Shown: positions 1 through 12,621 of the stretch, piece after piece | Numbering within the stretch: position 1 is the stretch's first letter | How the letters are laid out: every line of letters begins with the position of its first letter | Origin: Lumbricus terrestris | Taxonomy: Eukaryota; Annelida; Clitellata; Crassiclitellata; Lumbricidae | Assembly (NCBI GenBank): GCA_949752735.1 | Contig: OX457052.1 | Location: 18,420,649-18,484,648 of the forward strand | DNA: 64,000 nucleotides | Direction: 5' to 3' | Program-made: the position numbers and the translations under genes | The notes under the pieces: generated by a model | Seen by the model: only the letters and a program-made list of their open reading frames with translations | Told to the model about the DNA's origin: nothing | Databases searched by the model: none

Positions 1-18
1 ACAGTCTAAGACTGCAGG

Positions 19-468
19 TGACACGAAACGGAGTATCCCCCCTGAAAGCTATCCGGGGGGATGAATTAATCTATCCCCCCGGATGGAATTAACCGGTCTA
101 TACTATCCGAGGGGATAAACCATTCTATCCCCTTTTTTGAAAAATGAGCATAATAAAAAAATGTATGCTGTAATCAAAATTTAAGGTGACTCTAATTGTT
201 TTAAGTGTCCTAAACAATGCTCAGATAAAGCCAACTCGAATTTATTTAGTGACTCTGAGTGTTTTTAAGTGTTTTAACAGTTTTAAGTGCTCTAAAAACA
301 GGGTAAAAGAAATTATATAGTAAGATTAAACATACTTGTTAGTGTCATTGTTCAATATAAAGCAGATGCAAATTAATTTGCCCCCAAAAATACACGCGGA
401 AGTGGTTTTTCGACTTTTTTTTATTTGGGGGGATACAATTAATACGGGGGATACTCTATTTCGTGACA
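19..468. mobile_element. Non-autonomous TIR element (superfamily unclear)
   Basis: Both ends carry an imperfect inverted repeat. The left end reads TGACACGAAACGGAGTATCC, and the right end, reverse-complemented, reads TGTCACGAAATAGAGTATCC. Subterminal runs of C and G (ATCCCCCC on the left, GGGGGGAT on the right) extend the symmetry, and further ATCC-rich motifs follow inside the left end. CAGG lies directly outside both ends and could be a short target duplication, but 4 bp is too little to be sure. The interior is AT-rich and has no credible coding region, so this looks like a MITE. The superfamily cannot be assigned from the ends. Confidence 0.6.
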
Positions 469-1872
469 CAGGCAATAGAAGTTAGACCTGTCAAACTCCT
501 GCATGTTGCTTGGAAACTGCCTGCCCCTCATCCCCGCTGGTAAGCACCAGGCAGGGATCCACACGTGGGAACAAAAAACTGCAGTGCTGGTACAACTTCA
601 AACGGGTTTTTTCAGTGGGTAAGTGATGGGGGAAAAATTAGCTTTTCGTGGGGTTACGTCTTTCTCTTGCAAGACTAAGTTCAGCAAATCTGCGGGAGAA
701 TTTAAAAGCCAGATGGTGGTTTGATTTGTGTTCTGTTTGCACTTGACTTTAACATTTTTCTTTCCTTTGTTGATATAATGTGTTGAACAGTAACTGGTGT
801 ATTGCATTTTTTCTGCACCTGAACATTTATATAGGCCATTTTGAGAACCTCACAAAATGCTGGAAATTAACTGAAAGTAAGAGCCAGAATTGGGAACAAT
901 TTCTATTTGCATGATTTTACGAGTCGACCCAGCCCTCCAGTTTTTCACAGTTGGTATGGAACCATCCGTTTAGTATGTAGGCAGAAATCCGGGAAAATTG
1001 ACCCCTCCGTTTACATGTACTTTCACCCCACCTGTGCTGTGTACCTATGCTCAACACATCCCCAAGTTCTAAAGAGCGGTCTACAAAGTAGAAGGTTCAA
1101 AGTGCTTTGGTCTTGCCCTTAAGAGTCATACATATATTACGCATGCAAAAAAGTACTTTCGAACCTCCCATGCGTTCAAACAAATAAACTTCTCTGCTCT
1201 CCCCTTTTTACAAAGACTATTTAGCCAAACTCATCTATGAAACATGTATTTTACCGCAGGCTGCCATTTATTTATTATTGTTAAACATAATTATTTGCTG
1301 GCTAAAATTTGTTAACTTTTATGGTTTAATGTTTAGATCTTAACAGAATATGATTTTAATGTAGTGAAATGCCATTGGACGACTAAACAGACTATTAGAT
1401 AAACAGTCTAATGTGGACGTTGTAATTGGACATTTATTTTGTGTGCATACATTTTGCTGAGATCCTCCACCCGTATGTACGCACCCATATGCAAATCGCC
1501 TAAATCCCGTGACCCTTCGTTTGTGTGCAATTATATAGACTGCCCCTTAGGGGAGATGATGCTGGAATAATTTGCCTTAAACTACACAACTGTAGTCATT
1601 TTTACTAAAATTGTTCGCTGGAATTTGAAGAAGACACGAGACGTTTTGATACGTTTTGAAACAAGAACTAAAAGCATCATATTCAACACAAGTTTATAAA
1701 ATCCATCTGGCTAGTCATCCAAAATGTTTAACTGAAACACTATTTAACCAACTATACATGTTAAACAACTTGACTTTTTTTTCTCTTAAATGATATTTCT
1801 GAACCATTCTGTAAAATAGCAACACGCAAGCATGTTTTCTGAAGTAGTCTTTAGGTAGTAGCATCCTAGTTA
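469..1872. other. No gene or repeat recognised
   Basis: AT-rich unique-looking sequence. Short open frames occur on both strands, but they have no recognisable domain, codon bias or splice context. Nothing else is seen. Confidence 0.5.
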
Positions 1873-2787
1873 GGGGTCATTGCATAATTACGTAACGCCG
1901 AAAATGACCGTTTTTGACCCACCCACCCTGTAACGCTTCGTAACGCTTCCCTTGACCCACCCACCCACCCGCCCCAGCGTTACGTAACGTTATCTTCACG
2001 AAAAATCGGTTAAGATTTAGGCCTACCAGGCCTATGCGAAATCGTATTTATAATTCATATTTTCATAGCGATTTTAATGTAGTATATGAATTATAATTTG
2101 ACAGTAGACTTGGCTTAAAATGTACAGAATGCTTTATATAAATGACAGTCATACTTGAACTGCAATTTTCTTAAATTTTACCTCAGGAATAAAATTTTAC
2201 ACACTGCTGAAAAGTTTCATGGGCTAAATTTGCTCATTAACAATTAATCAAAACTAAGATGAGCTAATTATTTGCTTAGTCTGGGCACTTCGATGATTAT
2301 TAATAGAAATATTGCTGAGTTCTGTTGAGCATCAATTTAAAATGTTTGAGATTAGTGTCCACTAAGTCAAATATGCTTCAAAGAGGTTCTGCGATGTCAG
2401 GAATCCAAGGGGAATTAGACCTACCTCGTTTTACCGTTGGTAAAACTATCACAGATCAAAACAATTCGAATAGCGGTTTCCGGTTTGCACAAATGGAAGA
2501 ACAGATGATGTTGGCCTGGCATGCAACTGGTGTCTACTGCCGTATCTTCTTGAAATGTATAGACCTACTTTACTTCGGTTACGTTTTAAATCAATGTCAC
2601 GAAGTATAACTTCGATCACATCATGTCTGAAGTGTCATCCGATGGTAATTTAATATTTATTAATATTTTTTTCAAAGCGTTACGTAACGTTCAGCTCCCC
2701 CACCCACCCACCCCCGTAACGTTTCGTAACGTTTTCAATTACCCCACCCACCCACCCTCGAGCATTACGTAATTATGCAATGACCCC
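1873..2787. mobile_element. PIF/Harbinger-like non-autonomous element
   Basis: The element is flanked by TTA on both sides (1870-1872 and 2788-2790), the typical PIF/Harbinger target duplication. The termini form a perfect inverted repeat of at least 20 bp beginning GGGGTCATTGCATAATTACG. Subterminal regions hold several copies of the partly palindromic motif CGTTACGTAACG and runs of CCCACCCACCC at each end. The interior includes a 94-codon open frame (2325-2609) with no recognisable domain, so no transposase or Myb-like gene can be claimed. The subterminal motif array could be a transposase-binding region (inference). Confidence 0.72.
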
Positions 2788-5700
2788 TTACAACAATAAC
2801 AACAACGACAACAACAGTTACAATTCACCAGCTGATGCTACAACCGAATTTCTTCAAAATATATAATATTCACAGTGTTAAGGCAAAAATAATTTCCACC
2901 TTGATCCGATTTATAAAAATATAAGAAACTGTCATGGATGCAAATTTACTGAATTGTACAATATTGTCGAACTTCACTAAAATATATTAATTTACGCTGG
3001 AAGATTATGCCCATGATGTCTATAATATAACTGGCCAAAGAGAACCATTGATGGCTCACTGAGGACTTGTGAGCCCATAGATGTCAGGGAATAAGCTGGT
3101 GTTTAATGCTAAATTATTAATATATGCACAAAATGAGAAAATTTTCACATCTGCATGCAAAATACGGTAGCAGTGTTCTGTAGCATAGCCCTGAAGATAA
3201 ACTGTTCTGATACACAACTGAGTGGGCTGGGCTGATTGTTGTACCAAGATGCCTCCAGGGGCCTTGGCCTTTGAAGCATGGATCCAAGCTACTGTTCAAA
3301 CACGACCTTACAAGTCCCCCTTAGCTGTGTTTATGCAAAGAAGTATAAACGTAATTTTGATAAAAAGATAATTTTTGAAAATTCCTATAAATTTCAGCGC
3401 AGGTCATTTCCATCATTGTAGGTGCATTTCGTAACTACACCGTGGACTGTAATCAGTGGCTGTCACTTTGTTCAAGCTTTTGAGGAGACAATGGGAAAAT
3501 CATAACCTGTTAACCAGTAGTATTAGTTAGTAAACTCTAACTTGATTGAACATCTGAATATAAAGTCTGAAATAGGAAACTAAACATTATTTGCCAGTCA
3601 TGGAATGAAATTATGGGTCATGGGGTCAAGTGTCAAAACTGTAAAGTAAGTTTTACACCATTCATGTAATGTACTGTTTTCAATTCAGTTTCTAGAGGGC
3701 TATGCTATACAGCTAACACTGACTGGTAGGACTCGTCATCAACAGTTGGCGGGGAACCAGTCTTGTGAATAAAGCCAGTCTATACAACTGTCTATGTACA
3801 CTTATAAGCATAAGTACAAAGCCATTTGACATGCTAAGGCTCTTTTGCATAAAACACGGTCAGAGCTAGCTAAGACCAACAAACACACAAGTTATAACTG
3901 GTAAATAATAATAATAATAACTAAACTAAGCAGATTACTGGCTTTACGAGCTTCATCGGAACTTGTCATCTCTAGGGTTCTTGTGCACAATGGTAAACTA
4001 ATCACATCTGATTTGAAGGTTTCACTCACTCAGAGTCTTTCTGTGGTCATGAATATTAAAGCTACCATGCATTTTAACCACTTTAACAACCTTTGACTTT
4101 AAATGAGTAGTATCTCTCTCTAAACAGGTGCTGATTCAAGCCATCAGAGATTTGTGTTGCTTTTGAATGAAGGTTTTATTCTGCAGATAGTTGTATACTT
4201 GATATAAACCTTGCTTTAAGAATCGATAAATACTAAACGTAGATCAAAAACAAACTTGCCACTTGAAAATGACCTCAGCTAGCAAAGCAAAGCTTTCGTC
4301 AAACCCCATAAATAAGTTTTTCTTCAACAGAACCGAGTCCTGACCAAGAACATTCTTAACGGAACATTTTTAAGAACATTCCCACAATCAGTGTGTAAAC
4401 TTTCATAAATTATTCATAACTTTTCAAATTACAGGCATTGTGGTGTTGCCAATTGACTTAATGGACACTAAAATAGCTTTCAAATGCAATGACCATATTT
4501 GTTTGCACAAGACTTGTTTCCCAATCAAGTTCTGGGCTTTAGATGTTAGTAGAGATCAGTTCTGGCTTGCAAATGCATTTTCAGTAACAGTATACGAGTC
4601 TAGACATGGCCACAGCAAGAAAGAACTGCTAAAGCAAACACTTCAAAAGCTGAGAACTATAAAACTCTGCACTTCCCATTGCATCAAATAAGCTTAGACT
4701 AGTAGTAGAACTGGCAACAAGAAACCATGCAGGTTCTATAAAAACAAAGTACCCTGGTTAAAAAAGAAATCTGTTTCTGATGGATGGCACATATTTACCA
4801 TGCAACGTTCATAATGTGTTTAAAAACCCTGCCCGTTTCAATTCATAACTTGGGTTTCAACTGCACGGCTGTTTCTCATTCACACCTTCAGCACGTTTCA
4901 GTGCCGTCTTTAATTCTTTACAACCATTTTCAACATACAAGTGATGTCACTGTCGCCTAACTTGGGTCAAGCACGTTCGAGCAACCTTCTATCTCAAACA
5001 GGTGTGTAGGTTATCACCTTAGCATGCATGGCTCTCTTGGCCGAACGAATGTATAACCGTTTGTTTTCCATTAGGAAATTAAAAAATCTTTTGAATGAAT
5101 TAGAATGAATTGTGTGCATAACTGTATATGGAAGTCCAACAAAACTGCATCAAACAGACTTAACCCTTTTTGCCTGTTCATTTTTTTCCATTACGCCCTT
5201 TTTCAGCAGATATTCTCGGGGCAAACGGGTAAATGATTAATTCCGAAAACCAGTTGATCTCTACTAATGTCATTTTACAAGTGCATTCAAGTTCTACCGT
5301 GCCAATGTGTTCAAAGGAATTTTCGCATCACTTCTAAGGGTGAGGCTGCTGAGGCATGATATCCTTTGTTTTACGTAACTTAATAATATTCTTCAAACTC
5401 AGAGAGTTATCAATTCATTCAACTCTGCTTATTCTTCACATTGACAGGTATTACTTTTAAGCAAACTATTTTAAACAGCTTCTTCATAGAGAACAGATAG
5501 TGCTATAAATAAATTTGTCTTACACCACACCAAAATACTCTGACAACGACGACGCCAAGCCTACTTCAGACTAAAGAGGCAACAATTATTTAAAGCTCCA
5601 CACATAAATAACACATTCAGCCTCCTACTATAAACACCTGCACAAAATCAACACTATAATTATGAACTAGTGCTAAAAAGCAGTTGTGTAAAAGATGTCT

Positions 5701-7588
5701 AAACACAAAGCGCATGCAATTTCAGTCAACCCATCACAAGCCAAGTCAGCCGTAGCCAAAGCTTGATCGAGTATGACTTTCCCGTCGTGAATACTGATTC
5801 TGATGCAATCGAATCATATTTTTTCATCTGAATGATGGATGATGAATGCGTGATGACTGTGAAAAACGGTTTTCATTTACTCCTGTCCAAGCAGTCTCAT
5901 TTGTTACCCTGTAGCGGACTGTCATGTCTTATTAATAGATATTAGAAGCCATTGTCTCATGCAGGTGCAGAGTGTCGAATTCTGCGAAATCATTGCACAT
6001 CCACAAACACTTCACGTTCAAAAGTAGCGGTGGTGAAGGATCTGTAGCGGTGGTGAAGGATCTCACCCTCAGGGTCGAAGCCATAACACAGCCGCTATAT
6101 AAATATGCGATTACATTTACATATCAAAGCTGTACGTACGAGGCCAGAAAAACCGAGGCCAGACTAGTAAACCAACAATAACCAGTTTCAGAGATCAACT
6201 GCACGTTATCTTACACGTTATTAACTCATGCTTACTTAGATTCAAGGCTTTATAGCACCCGAAACCTGAAGCCAAAGTGACTTAGACACCCACGAAATTA
6301 ACCAGACTTCAAATCCCTGACGGTACAACTTTAGAGTTTTGACTTTATCAAGTCTGACTGAAAACAGACGGTCTTACCCAGCAATTAACAAAAATCTCAT
6401 AAAACATGCAGAAGGCAGAAACCTGGTTATTCGTTTAGTTTTTTGGCGATATGTTTCACAACAGCCTGGCAATCCACTATTACATGAATACATAGCTGTT
6501 AAGCAACGCTTCTGTTTGTAAGGACAATACAGGCTCACAGCCAAAAAATTCAAAGTCTTGTACAGTAATTCATTTCCTGTAAAACTCAGTCAATCCACCC
6601 ACAGATGTTTCTACACTTACAACCCGACGTCTACTGTTCTTTTCACAAGAATAACAATTAAAAAATACAACTCAAACTCTTTTGCAGGGTTGAATTCTGT
6701 TTATCTTTATCTTCTTTCAGACAAATATTTTCCACACACATTATCGTATTTATTACACTTGTAGGCTATATCTCAATAGATCGCCATTTTGACTTTCCTT
6801 GTATTACAGTATTTCGTATTACCCTAATTCCACAACTATTATGTACCCTTCTCAATGCATTCATTCCTTACCCTACAGATGAAACTTGCACACAGTGCCA
6901 TCTGTTGTTAAAGTCATACAGTGGTTAGTACTCCAAAACCATCAAGCTGCAAGTAAACAGCGAATACCATATAAGATTTAGAAGACAGATCTCTGGCAGA
7001 CTCTGAAACGTTGATCAAAATGCAATCTTGATCCTAATGAGCGTTCTCCGCACTTAGCACTTGCTTCATATTACCGAGCAGGGAACCAGACAATTAAAAT
7101 ATGAATATCTGTACATAGCATTAATGTTTTGAATAGTCTGGTTGCCTGCTCGATGATATCAAGTAAATAAGTAAGGAGAAAGTTGATTAGGATCAGAGGT
7201 GCATTGGGGCAAGTGCAGACTCTACAGTCTACCCTACATAGAAGATTTTCTGACTACATTGTAAATAAACCTTCATAAACCTAAACAGCGGAGTAAACAG
7301 CAAATATTTTAAGGTACACGAACCATGATACTCAACAATAGCAATCTATCCATCAACCCATCAACTAACCAGGACACTGAGGACAGGTACATAATTTGTT
7401 GTCATGTTCAGCTGGTCCACTCAAACGATTCCACCTCACAGGTGATCCATAAAAGCAATGCAGTCTACTGTTAACTGTTCTCACGAACCGATTAATACTG
7501 AAACAGTAAGTAACCTGCGAGCAGAAGCCACGTTAGATCCGTCTGCAAGCTTCACAGATCATCGTCGTCGTGGGCGACACTTTCGAAC
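2788..7588. other. Gene-poor stretch, including likely 3' flank of the SOCS-box gene
   Basis: AT-rich sequence without a supportable gene. Open frames at 4440-4691, 5972-6181, 6339-6521 and 6558-6764 lack recognisable domains. A 22-bp direct duplication containing GTAGCGGTGGTGAAGGATCT lies at about 6024-6062. The part just left of 7589 is probably 3' untranslated sequence of the minus-strand gene, but no clear polyadenylation signal was found close to the stop. Confidence 0.5.
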
Positions 7589-8712
7589 TTAGTCGAACTC
7601 CGGCGTGAACAGCAAATAGTTGATCAGCTTCTGCGGCAAAGGCAGGCTTCGAATCGAACCGAACGAAAAGTTCTGAAGAATAACGACTCGGCATTTGTTC
7701 TGTAAGTTTAGAGCAGACGGCAACTTGTAGACCTGTACGATCTGAAGAACGTCCGGTCCAGACGGTAGGTCACGTACGAACGCCATGCGACTGTTGCACA
7801 TCGAGAAGACGGGCCGGTAGTTGACGGGACAGTTGTGCTGGGTGCAGATGTAGCGCGCGAACGAGACGCAGTGCAGCGTTTCGGACGTGTCGCCGCTGTA
7901 GACGTGAATGCTACAGCTGATCGGACGATGATTGCGAAGTTTCTTCTCGCGACAGAAGCAGTTCGTGTCGAGAACGGATGCGACGATGAAGAATCCGTCG
8001 CGCGTGTAACACAAATCCTTCAGGAACGGATGGAAACTCCGCCGCGTTTCGCAGGCTTGCGTGTTCACGGCGATCGACTGCCACGAGTCAACGTTGACGA
8101 TTGCGAGGCTGTTGTCCTGCCGCCGCAAGCGGTCGGCGATTGCGACGCGGTTCCAGGTGAAGCGCGGATCGAAGCAGAAGTGGTAGACGTCGTAAGCGAA
8201 GCAGATCTCCTTCAGAAGCGCTTTTGTCGTCAGGTCGTAGAGATGGATGACCGAGCCGTACATCAGGACGCCTGGGTCCTGACACCGAGGACCGTACTTC
8301 GGCAGACGTATCAGACACTTGGTCCGGTCGGGGCTGAGTTGACCGACGAGCGCTTCGCTCGGGTACTCGATCGACTGCTTACCGAAAATGCCGAGAAATT
8401 TATTAATGTGCAGGTCGAGCAGGCCGAACTGTGAGTTGGTGTTGCGTGACAGGTGTAGAACGACGAGGCTGTCGCAGTAGCAGACGACGCTCTTCACGTG
8501 GAAGTGGTTTATCGACGACATCTGCGCCGGGATGTGGTTGTACTCGAAATGCTCGGCCATCTTGGCGAACTTGCTGCGCTTGCGGAAGCTGAAGATGGAC
8601 GAGCTCTTGTTGATGTTGATGATGCCCTGATGACTCATGCAGAACGAGAAGCTGCAATCCTTGTGAACGAGTCCGTCGCATTTGAGCAGCACGCCTGGAA
8701 ACCCTGCTTCGT
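7589..8712 (-). CDS. SOCS-box protein with probable beta-propeller, last exon
   Basis: This is the terminal exon of a probable substrate receptor of a Cullin-5/Elongin BC ubiquitin ligase. The minus-strand frame is open from a splice acceptor (pyrimidine-rich tract ending CTCTCGACAG, just right of 8712) to a stop at 7589. It gives 374 residues of an inferred 431-residue protein. The C-terminus has a BC box of the form L-x3-C-x3-I (LQNKCRVVI, about residues 394-402), followed by LPLP (about 414-417) and the hydrophobic tail KLINYLLF; together these are the hallmark of a SOCS box. Upstream, strand-like motifs such as SVIHLYDLTTKALL and SLAIVNVDSW suggest a WD-like beta-propeller that would hold the substrate. 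The exon is more GC-rich than its surroundings. The acceptor phase matches the donor of the exon at 12450-12621. The substrate is unknown and the exact subfamily was not recognised. Confidence 0.8.
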
Positions 8713-8802
8713 CTGTCGAGAGAAAGAATGAATAACATCAATATTTACTCATGACATTAAAGAATCAGCGGACAAGCATACAGCAAACCAACTGCCACCA
8801 AC

Positions 8803-9205
8803 CAGCGTTGCCACTCTAAAAAATGAAAAAACCCAAGTTGGTGGGTCGAAAAAACCCAAGAAAACCCAAGTTCAGCAAATCTTTCGAAAATGTCATTTTC
8901 TGAATTTTCCGTCTGAAAATCTCAAATCTTTGGAAAATGTTCACAATTTTCCGTCCGAAATTTCTGATGACTTTTTCCTTTTATTCATTCGTCACAAATC
9001 GTTCGAAAATGTCAAAAAATTTCGAAAATGTCAAAAATTTCCCGAAAATGTCAAAAATTTCTTGAAAATATCCAAAATTTTCGGGTTTTTTAGTCGAAAA
9101 AACCCAAGCAAAAAACCCAAGTTCGTCCCGAAAAACCCCCCATTTTCCAAGTTCAGATAGAAAAACCCAAGATCTTGTGAAAAAACCCATGGAGTGGCAA
9201 CGCTG
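8803..9205. mobile_element. hAT-type MITE with 8-bp target duplication
   Basis: A perfect 14-bp TIR, CAGCGTTGCCACTC, bounds the element. The 8-bp duplication CCACCAAC lies directly outside each end (8795-8802 and 9206-9213). The interior is built from repeated AAAAACCCAAG and CGAAAATGTCAAAAATTT motifs on both sides of a centre, so it can fold as an imperfect hairpin. It encodes no transposase. Its host site is the inferred intron just upstream of the SOCS-box exon. A related but degraded end may exist near 18031, where CAGTGTTGCCACTG and AACCCAG motifs recur. Confidence 0.85.
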
Positions 9206-10315
9206 CCACCAACATCATTCAGATATATAGTATTATATGCATGTATATGCCATGAAAGGCCTTTCATTAGGACAACTTGACTCGGCCATTCAGCTCCAGA
9301 AAAGTAGTTTCGGAGCGAGGCAAATATTGCCGCACCATATAATTCGGTTGGCTATCGCTAAACTCTCGGCCGAACCCTTTCCGGCCAAGTGCCCATCAGC
9401 CCGTGGTTTTGTAAATGCTCGAGCAATTGTCGCTCGGCATGAAATGGAAGTTGTAAACAAGCACTGGACCACGTGATTCAATCGTCTTTAGAAAGTAGGC
9501 AGACAAAAAAATTGTTCTCTCATCTTTTCGATCTCTCATCTCTTCTTTCGCTCAATCTCTCTGCTTGTGTAACCTCATGTCCCTCTATCCCACTCACGGT
9601 ACCCAGCTCCACAATTCAAAGCAATACCCCCCACTCGATTGGTGTTTGAATGGCTCTTGTTGATTATTGCTCTGGCTGAAATCTCAAATGCAAATGTAAT
9701 CGCTCTGCTTTGCGTTTCCCAATACCTACTTCTTCTCTTCCCTCCCGAAAGTGCATCAGAGTGGTTCACCCTACTAAAAGCACCTTATAATTATATGCCT
9801 GAAATCAATACCATACAACACTCACATTGTTTTGCATGATGTGACATAACATAAATTCTCAGACCACTGTTTAGTCTGTATAATTCGATATCATTCAGAT
9901 TTTCAGTTTAAAGTGGCCTGAAAATTTATAAAGTCCGATACCGTTCAGATAGCCGCAATAACAATGCATTCTTCTCAGAAGTACTTAAAAGATGCTGAGC
10001 TTGGACTGCACTAATACATATAGTATGTATAGACATATACAACATATACATGCATATAGCCTACATACATAGATACATAAAACAATGTCACTGCTGTATC
10101 ACTGCAACAGAGCTTCTTGCCCTGCACAGGGAACACGTTAAATGACTAACCATTTGGGCTTATTACTAGCTGTAACTTAACTTTGGGCTTATTGCTAACC
10201 GTGAAAGCTATGAAACCAGCATTGTTAATGACTGCTGTAAACACCAGTACTTTATAATAGCACTGGTCACTTTTATTGCTGTGTTATGAGTATCGTATTT
10301 TTTAATATAGTATTC

Positions 10316-10560
10316 ATTCATTCATTCATTCAGAGAATTTATATAGCGCCCCTTCAAGAAACTACTCAGAGGCGCTCCCAGCCCAACCACAAACAAATAC
10401 ACATATAGTATTCATTGGGTCAAGGTGGCTGATTGGCTGGAGCATCTGCCACCTCGAAACACTTTTAGGCAAAGCGCGTCTCGACATTTCATACTTCAGG
10501 TGGCGGATCTCAAATCATACGAGTGCCAAGTGCCGGATCCGGCGGGTTACAGTTCCGTGT
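10316..10560 (-). mobile_element. SINE, 3' tail and partial body (second family)
   Basis: Read on the minus strand this ends with the common tail: a GCCTCTGAGTAGTTTCTTGAAG-like stretch, then GGCGCTATATAAATT, then GAAT repeats. The body (about 10410-10470) resembles the one at 14260-14335 (CATTGGGTCA, then CTGATTGG and GAGCATCTGCCA), so the two share a family distinct from the standard SINE in this window. The limits on the head side are uncertain. Confidence 0.6.
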
Positions 10561-11224
10561 AAACCACTGCATCATCTTCTACTACTACTAGCGTGTACGC
10601 ATTTTCGCCTAGTCATTTGCAGGCATTATCACCACCACCATCAGCATCATCTGTGTGATGAGGAGTCAACATAGTTGGCTGTTGAAACGTGTTTGCGGAC
10701 AGATATCGACTGAAATGATGTGCGTCATAGACCGCACTGCCCCACACCAGCAGATGCGTCAGGGGATCATGCAGTGGCTGTCCCCCATCTGGTGAGTTTG
10801 TGTGCAAGGCCACCCCTGCTGCCCCCTCATCCCGTCCGAAATTGGTTTAGTGCAGAGCCGTGTCGTTGAGGGGCAAGCTGAAGCGTCCTCTGACGGACAG
10901 AGAAAGAGAGACAGCAGCTCAGAGATGATGAAGTGGACAGTCAGACTTGTTGCTGCTGCTGCTGCTGCGCTGCTGTCCGTTCATCAGTGTTTCTCTGAAA
11001 ATAGCTGTCACATCCGCAGACTGTCTGTCTGTCTGTCTGTCCACCCGTAATCATCGGTTGGGCCTTCTTTCGAGAACCAGAGTGCTGCTAGCAGGTGTGA
11101 AGTGAGTCTAAATCTTCGTTTGCGTAGGTCTTTTTCACCAACCTTGCAGTAGTCTCTCTTCTACGGTGATGAGACGGTTTGAGGTACAGGTGTATTTGCA
11201 TGGTGTTTAAAAAAATAAAAAATC

Positions 11225-11300
11225 GCACACACCTGTACCTATATAACACCCATTCAAGATGCCCACTCAGAGGTGCTCCGAGTCCAACCACGACGATAGA
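11225..11300 (-). mobile_element. Truncated SINE tail
   Basis: A short minus-strand fragment containing the conserved tail elements (AGAGGTGCTCCGAG-like stretch, CATTCAAGATG, CTATATAACACC). The head is missing, as expected of a 5'-truncated retroposed copy. Confidence 0.5.
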
Positions 11301-12054
11301 AAAAGGTGAAAAGGGCCCTGCAACACACTGATGAGTCAACTCTAGACAACAGACGTTTCTCCAACAGGAGACTATTCCCGACAGATGGAGCTACAAATGA
11401 GAAAGCACAACGCTGACAAGTTGAGGGCACCAACAGCTAGAGGCAGAGCATGTACTAGTAGCTATGCCTAGGTATGCAGTGGTCATCTCATTGCCGCTTG
11501 TCTGTTGTTTCGCTGATGTTTAATTTTGTATTGTATTGTATATAAGTATTTTTAATTTGACTATTGCACTGTGCAGGTAAAAGACGCTCAATATAATTTT
11601 ATAGAACAACCACTAAATGAACAGCACACTTTAAAAATATTCACTTGCATTTGCAATGCTGCGAAGTTATGCTTAGACAGCAACAGCCAAAGCTCAAGGA
11701 ATGATAAGATATGGAATTGCGGCACACAGGAACCTAAGGAATGTGGCTTATAGATACCAAACTGAAAAGTATATACTAACCATAACCACAAATTTTATTG
11801 CTTCATGTAGCAAGTTAACAGCACAACGTAAATTTTTGACGAAAGAGTGACTGGTTACAATGTGATGATTAAGATTAAGAGTGACGGAAACAAGAGTTTA
11901 CATTGGCTTCACAAGTGACTCATTTCATATAACTTAATGTGAAAACACACACTGAAAACCTAATAAGCGGTCCAACATAGACACAGTATTCAGCTAATAA
12001 GTAGAAATACTGTACACATTGGGAAAACTTCTGTGAAAATATATAACCTCTAGT

Positions 12055-12270
12055 GGGGCACAGTGGTGTAGTTGTGGGTTCAATGCCTTGGAGCCGGAAG
12101 GTTCCGGGTTAGATTCCACCTCAAGCCGTCGCGTAGGGACCCTGCACAAGTCCTTCACTTGCAATTGCTCGTGCGCTTCGGCATGAAACTTCAATGCAGT
12201 GTACACACTGTATTCGGGATCGCTTCTGAGTAGAATCTTGAAGGGGTGCTATAGCAAATGCATGAAATTT
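12055..12270 (+). mobile_element. tRNA-derived SINE, near full length
   Basis: The head starts GGGGCACAGTGGTGTAG and contains a B-box-like GGTTCCGGGTTAGATTCC, so it derives from a tRNA and would be transcribed internally by RNA polymerase III. A conserved middle follows (CCTCAAGCCG, AAGTCCTTCACTTGCAATTG, CGCTTCGGCATGAAAC). It ends with the tail CTTGAAGGGGTGCTATAGCAAATG. The same order is found at 55858, 57800 and 31026 on the plus strand and at 31952 on the minus strand. Confidence 0.82.
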
Positions 12271-12449
12271 AAAAAATATATAAACTCCTACTGCAAATAG
12301 CTTCAATTTGATTGAATTCTTCAGGGTTTTTCATCCAGCCACTTAGTATAAGTCATTACTCAGCAGCACATCCAGCAACTGTTATGATATGATTAAAAAG
12401 AATTTGCTAAAATAGGAGCATAAAATAATTAGAAGCAGATTGAGGTCAC

Positions 12450-12621
12450 CTGAATGTCCTTCATTCCACTTTTCCAGGCTGCACTGATGCAATTGCGTCC
12501 ACGCCACGGCATCCGTCGCCTTCCGACACATGTTTGGAAAGCGATCATTTTCCGCGGAGGATGAGCAGCCTTCAGTAGCCTGACAGCTGGCACCCGTCTT
12601 CTTACTCTCTTCAGCCCCCAT
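12450..12621 (-). CDS. First coding exon, probably of the SOCS-box gene
   Basis: The minus-strand frame opens with ATG at 12621-12619 in a good context (A at -3, G at +4). It codes for 57 residues plus one base before a donor reading CAG|GTGACC. The N-terminus MGAEESKK fits the N-myristoylation pattern Met-Gly-x-x-x-Ser, which would place the protein at membranes (inference from the motif). The exon is Ser- and Cys-rich and otherwise has no known domain. It ends in phase 1, and the exon at 8712 begins with two bases that complete the codon, so the two join in frame with no stop. By chance that match would occur one time in three, so the assignment is likely but unproven. No earlier ATG is seen in frame. 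Confidence 0.55.

Larger units (their letters stand above)
8713..12449 (-). other. Inferred intron of the SOCS-box gene
   Basis: This is the interval between the donor after 12450 (CAG|GTGACC on the minus strand) and the acceptor before 8712. It holds a hAT-type MITE (8803-9205), two 5'-truncated SINE tails and one full SINE. A 9206-10315 stretch, and most of 10400-12050, show nothing recognisable beyond short ATACAT repeats at about 10010-10080. Confidence 0.55.

Noticed and set aside
7835..8434. 199-codon open frame on the plus strand
   Set aside because: It is antisense to the SOCS-box exon, has no recognisable domain, and its openness follows from the GC-rich coding strand opposite.
10922..11050. 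Signal-peptide-like frame (MMKWTVRLVAAAAAALLS)
   Set aside because: The hydrophobic stretch comes from a GCT repeat and the frame runs straight into a CTGT microsatellite; no splice donor or downstream exon was found.
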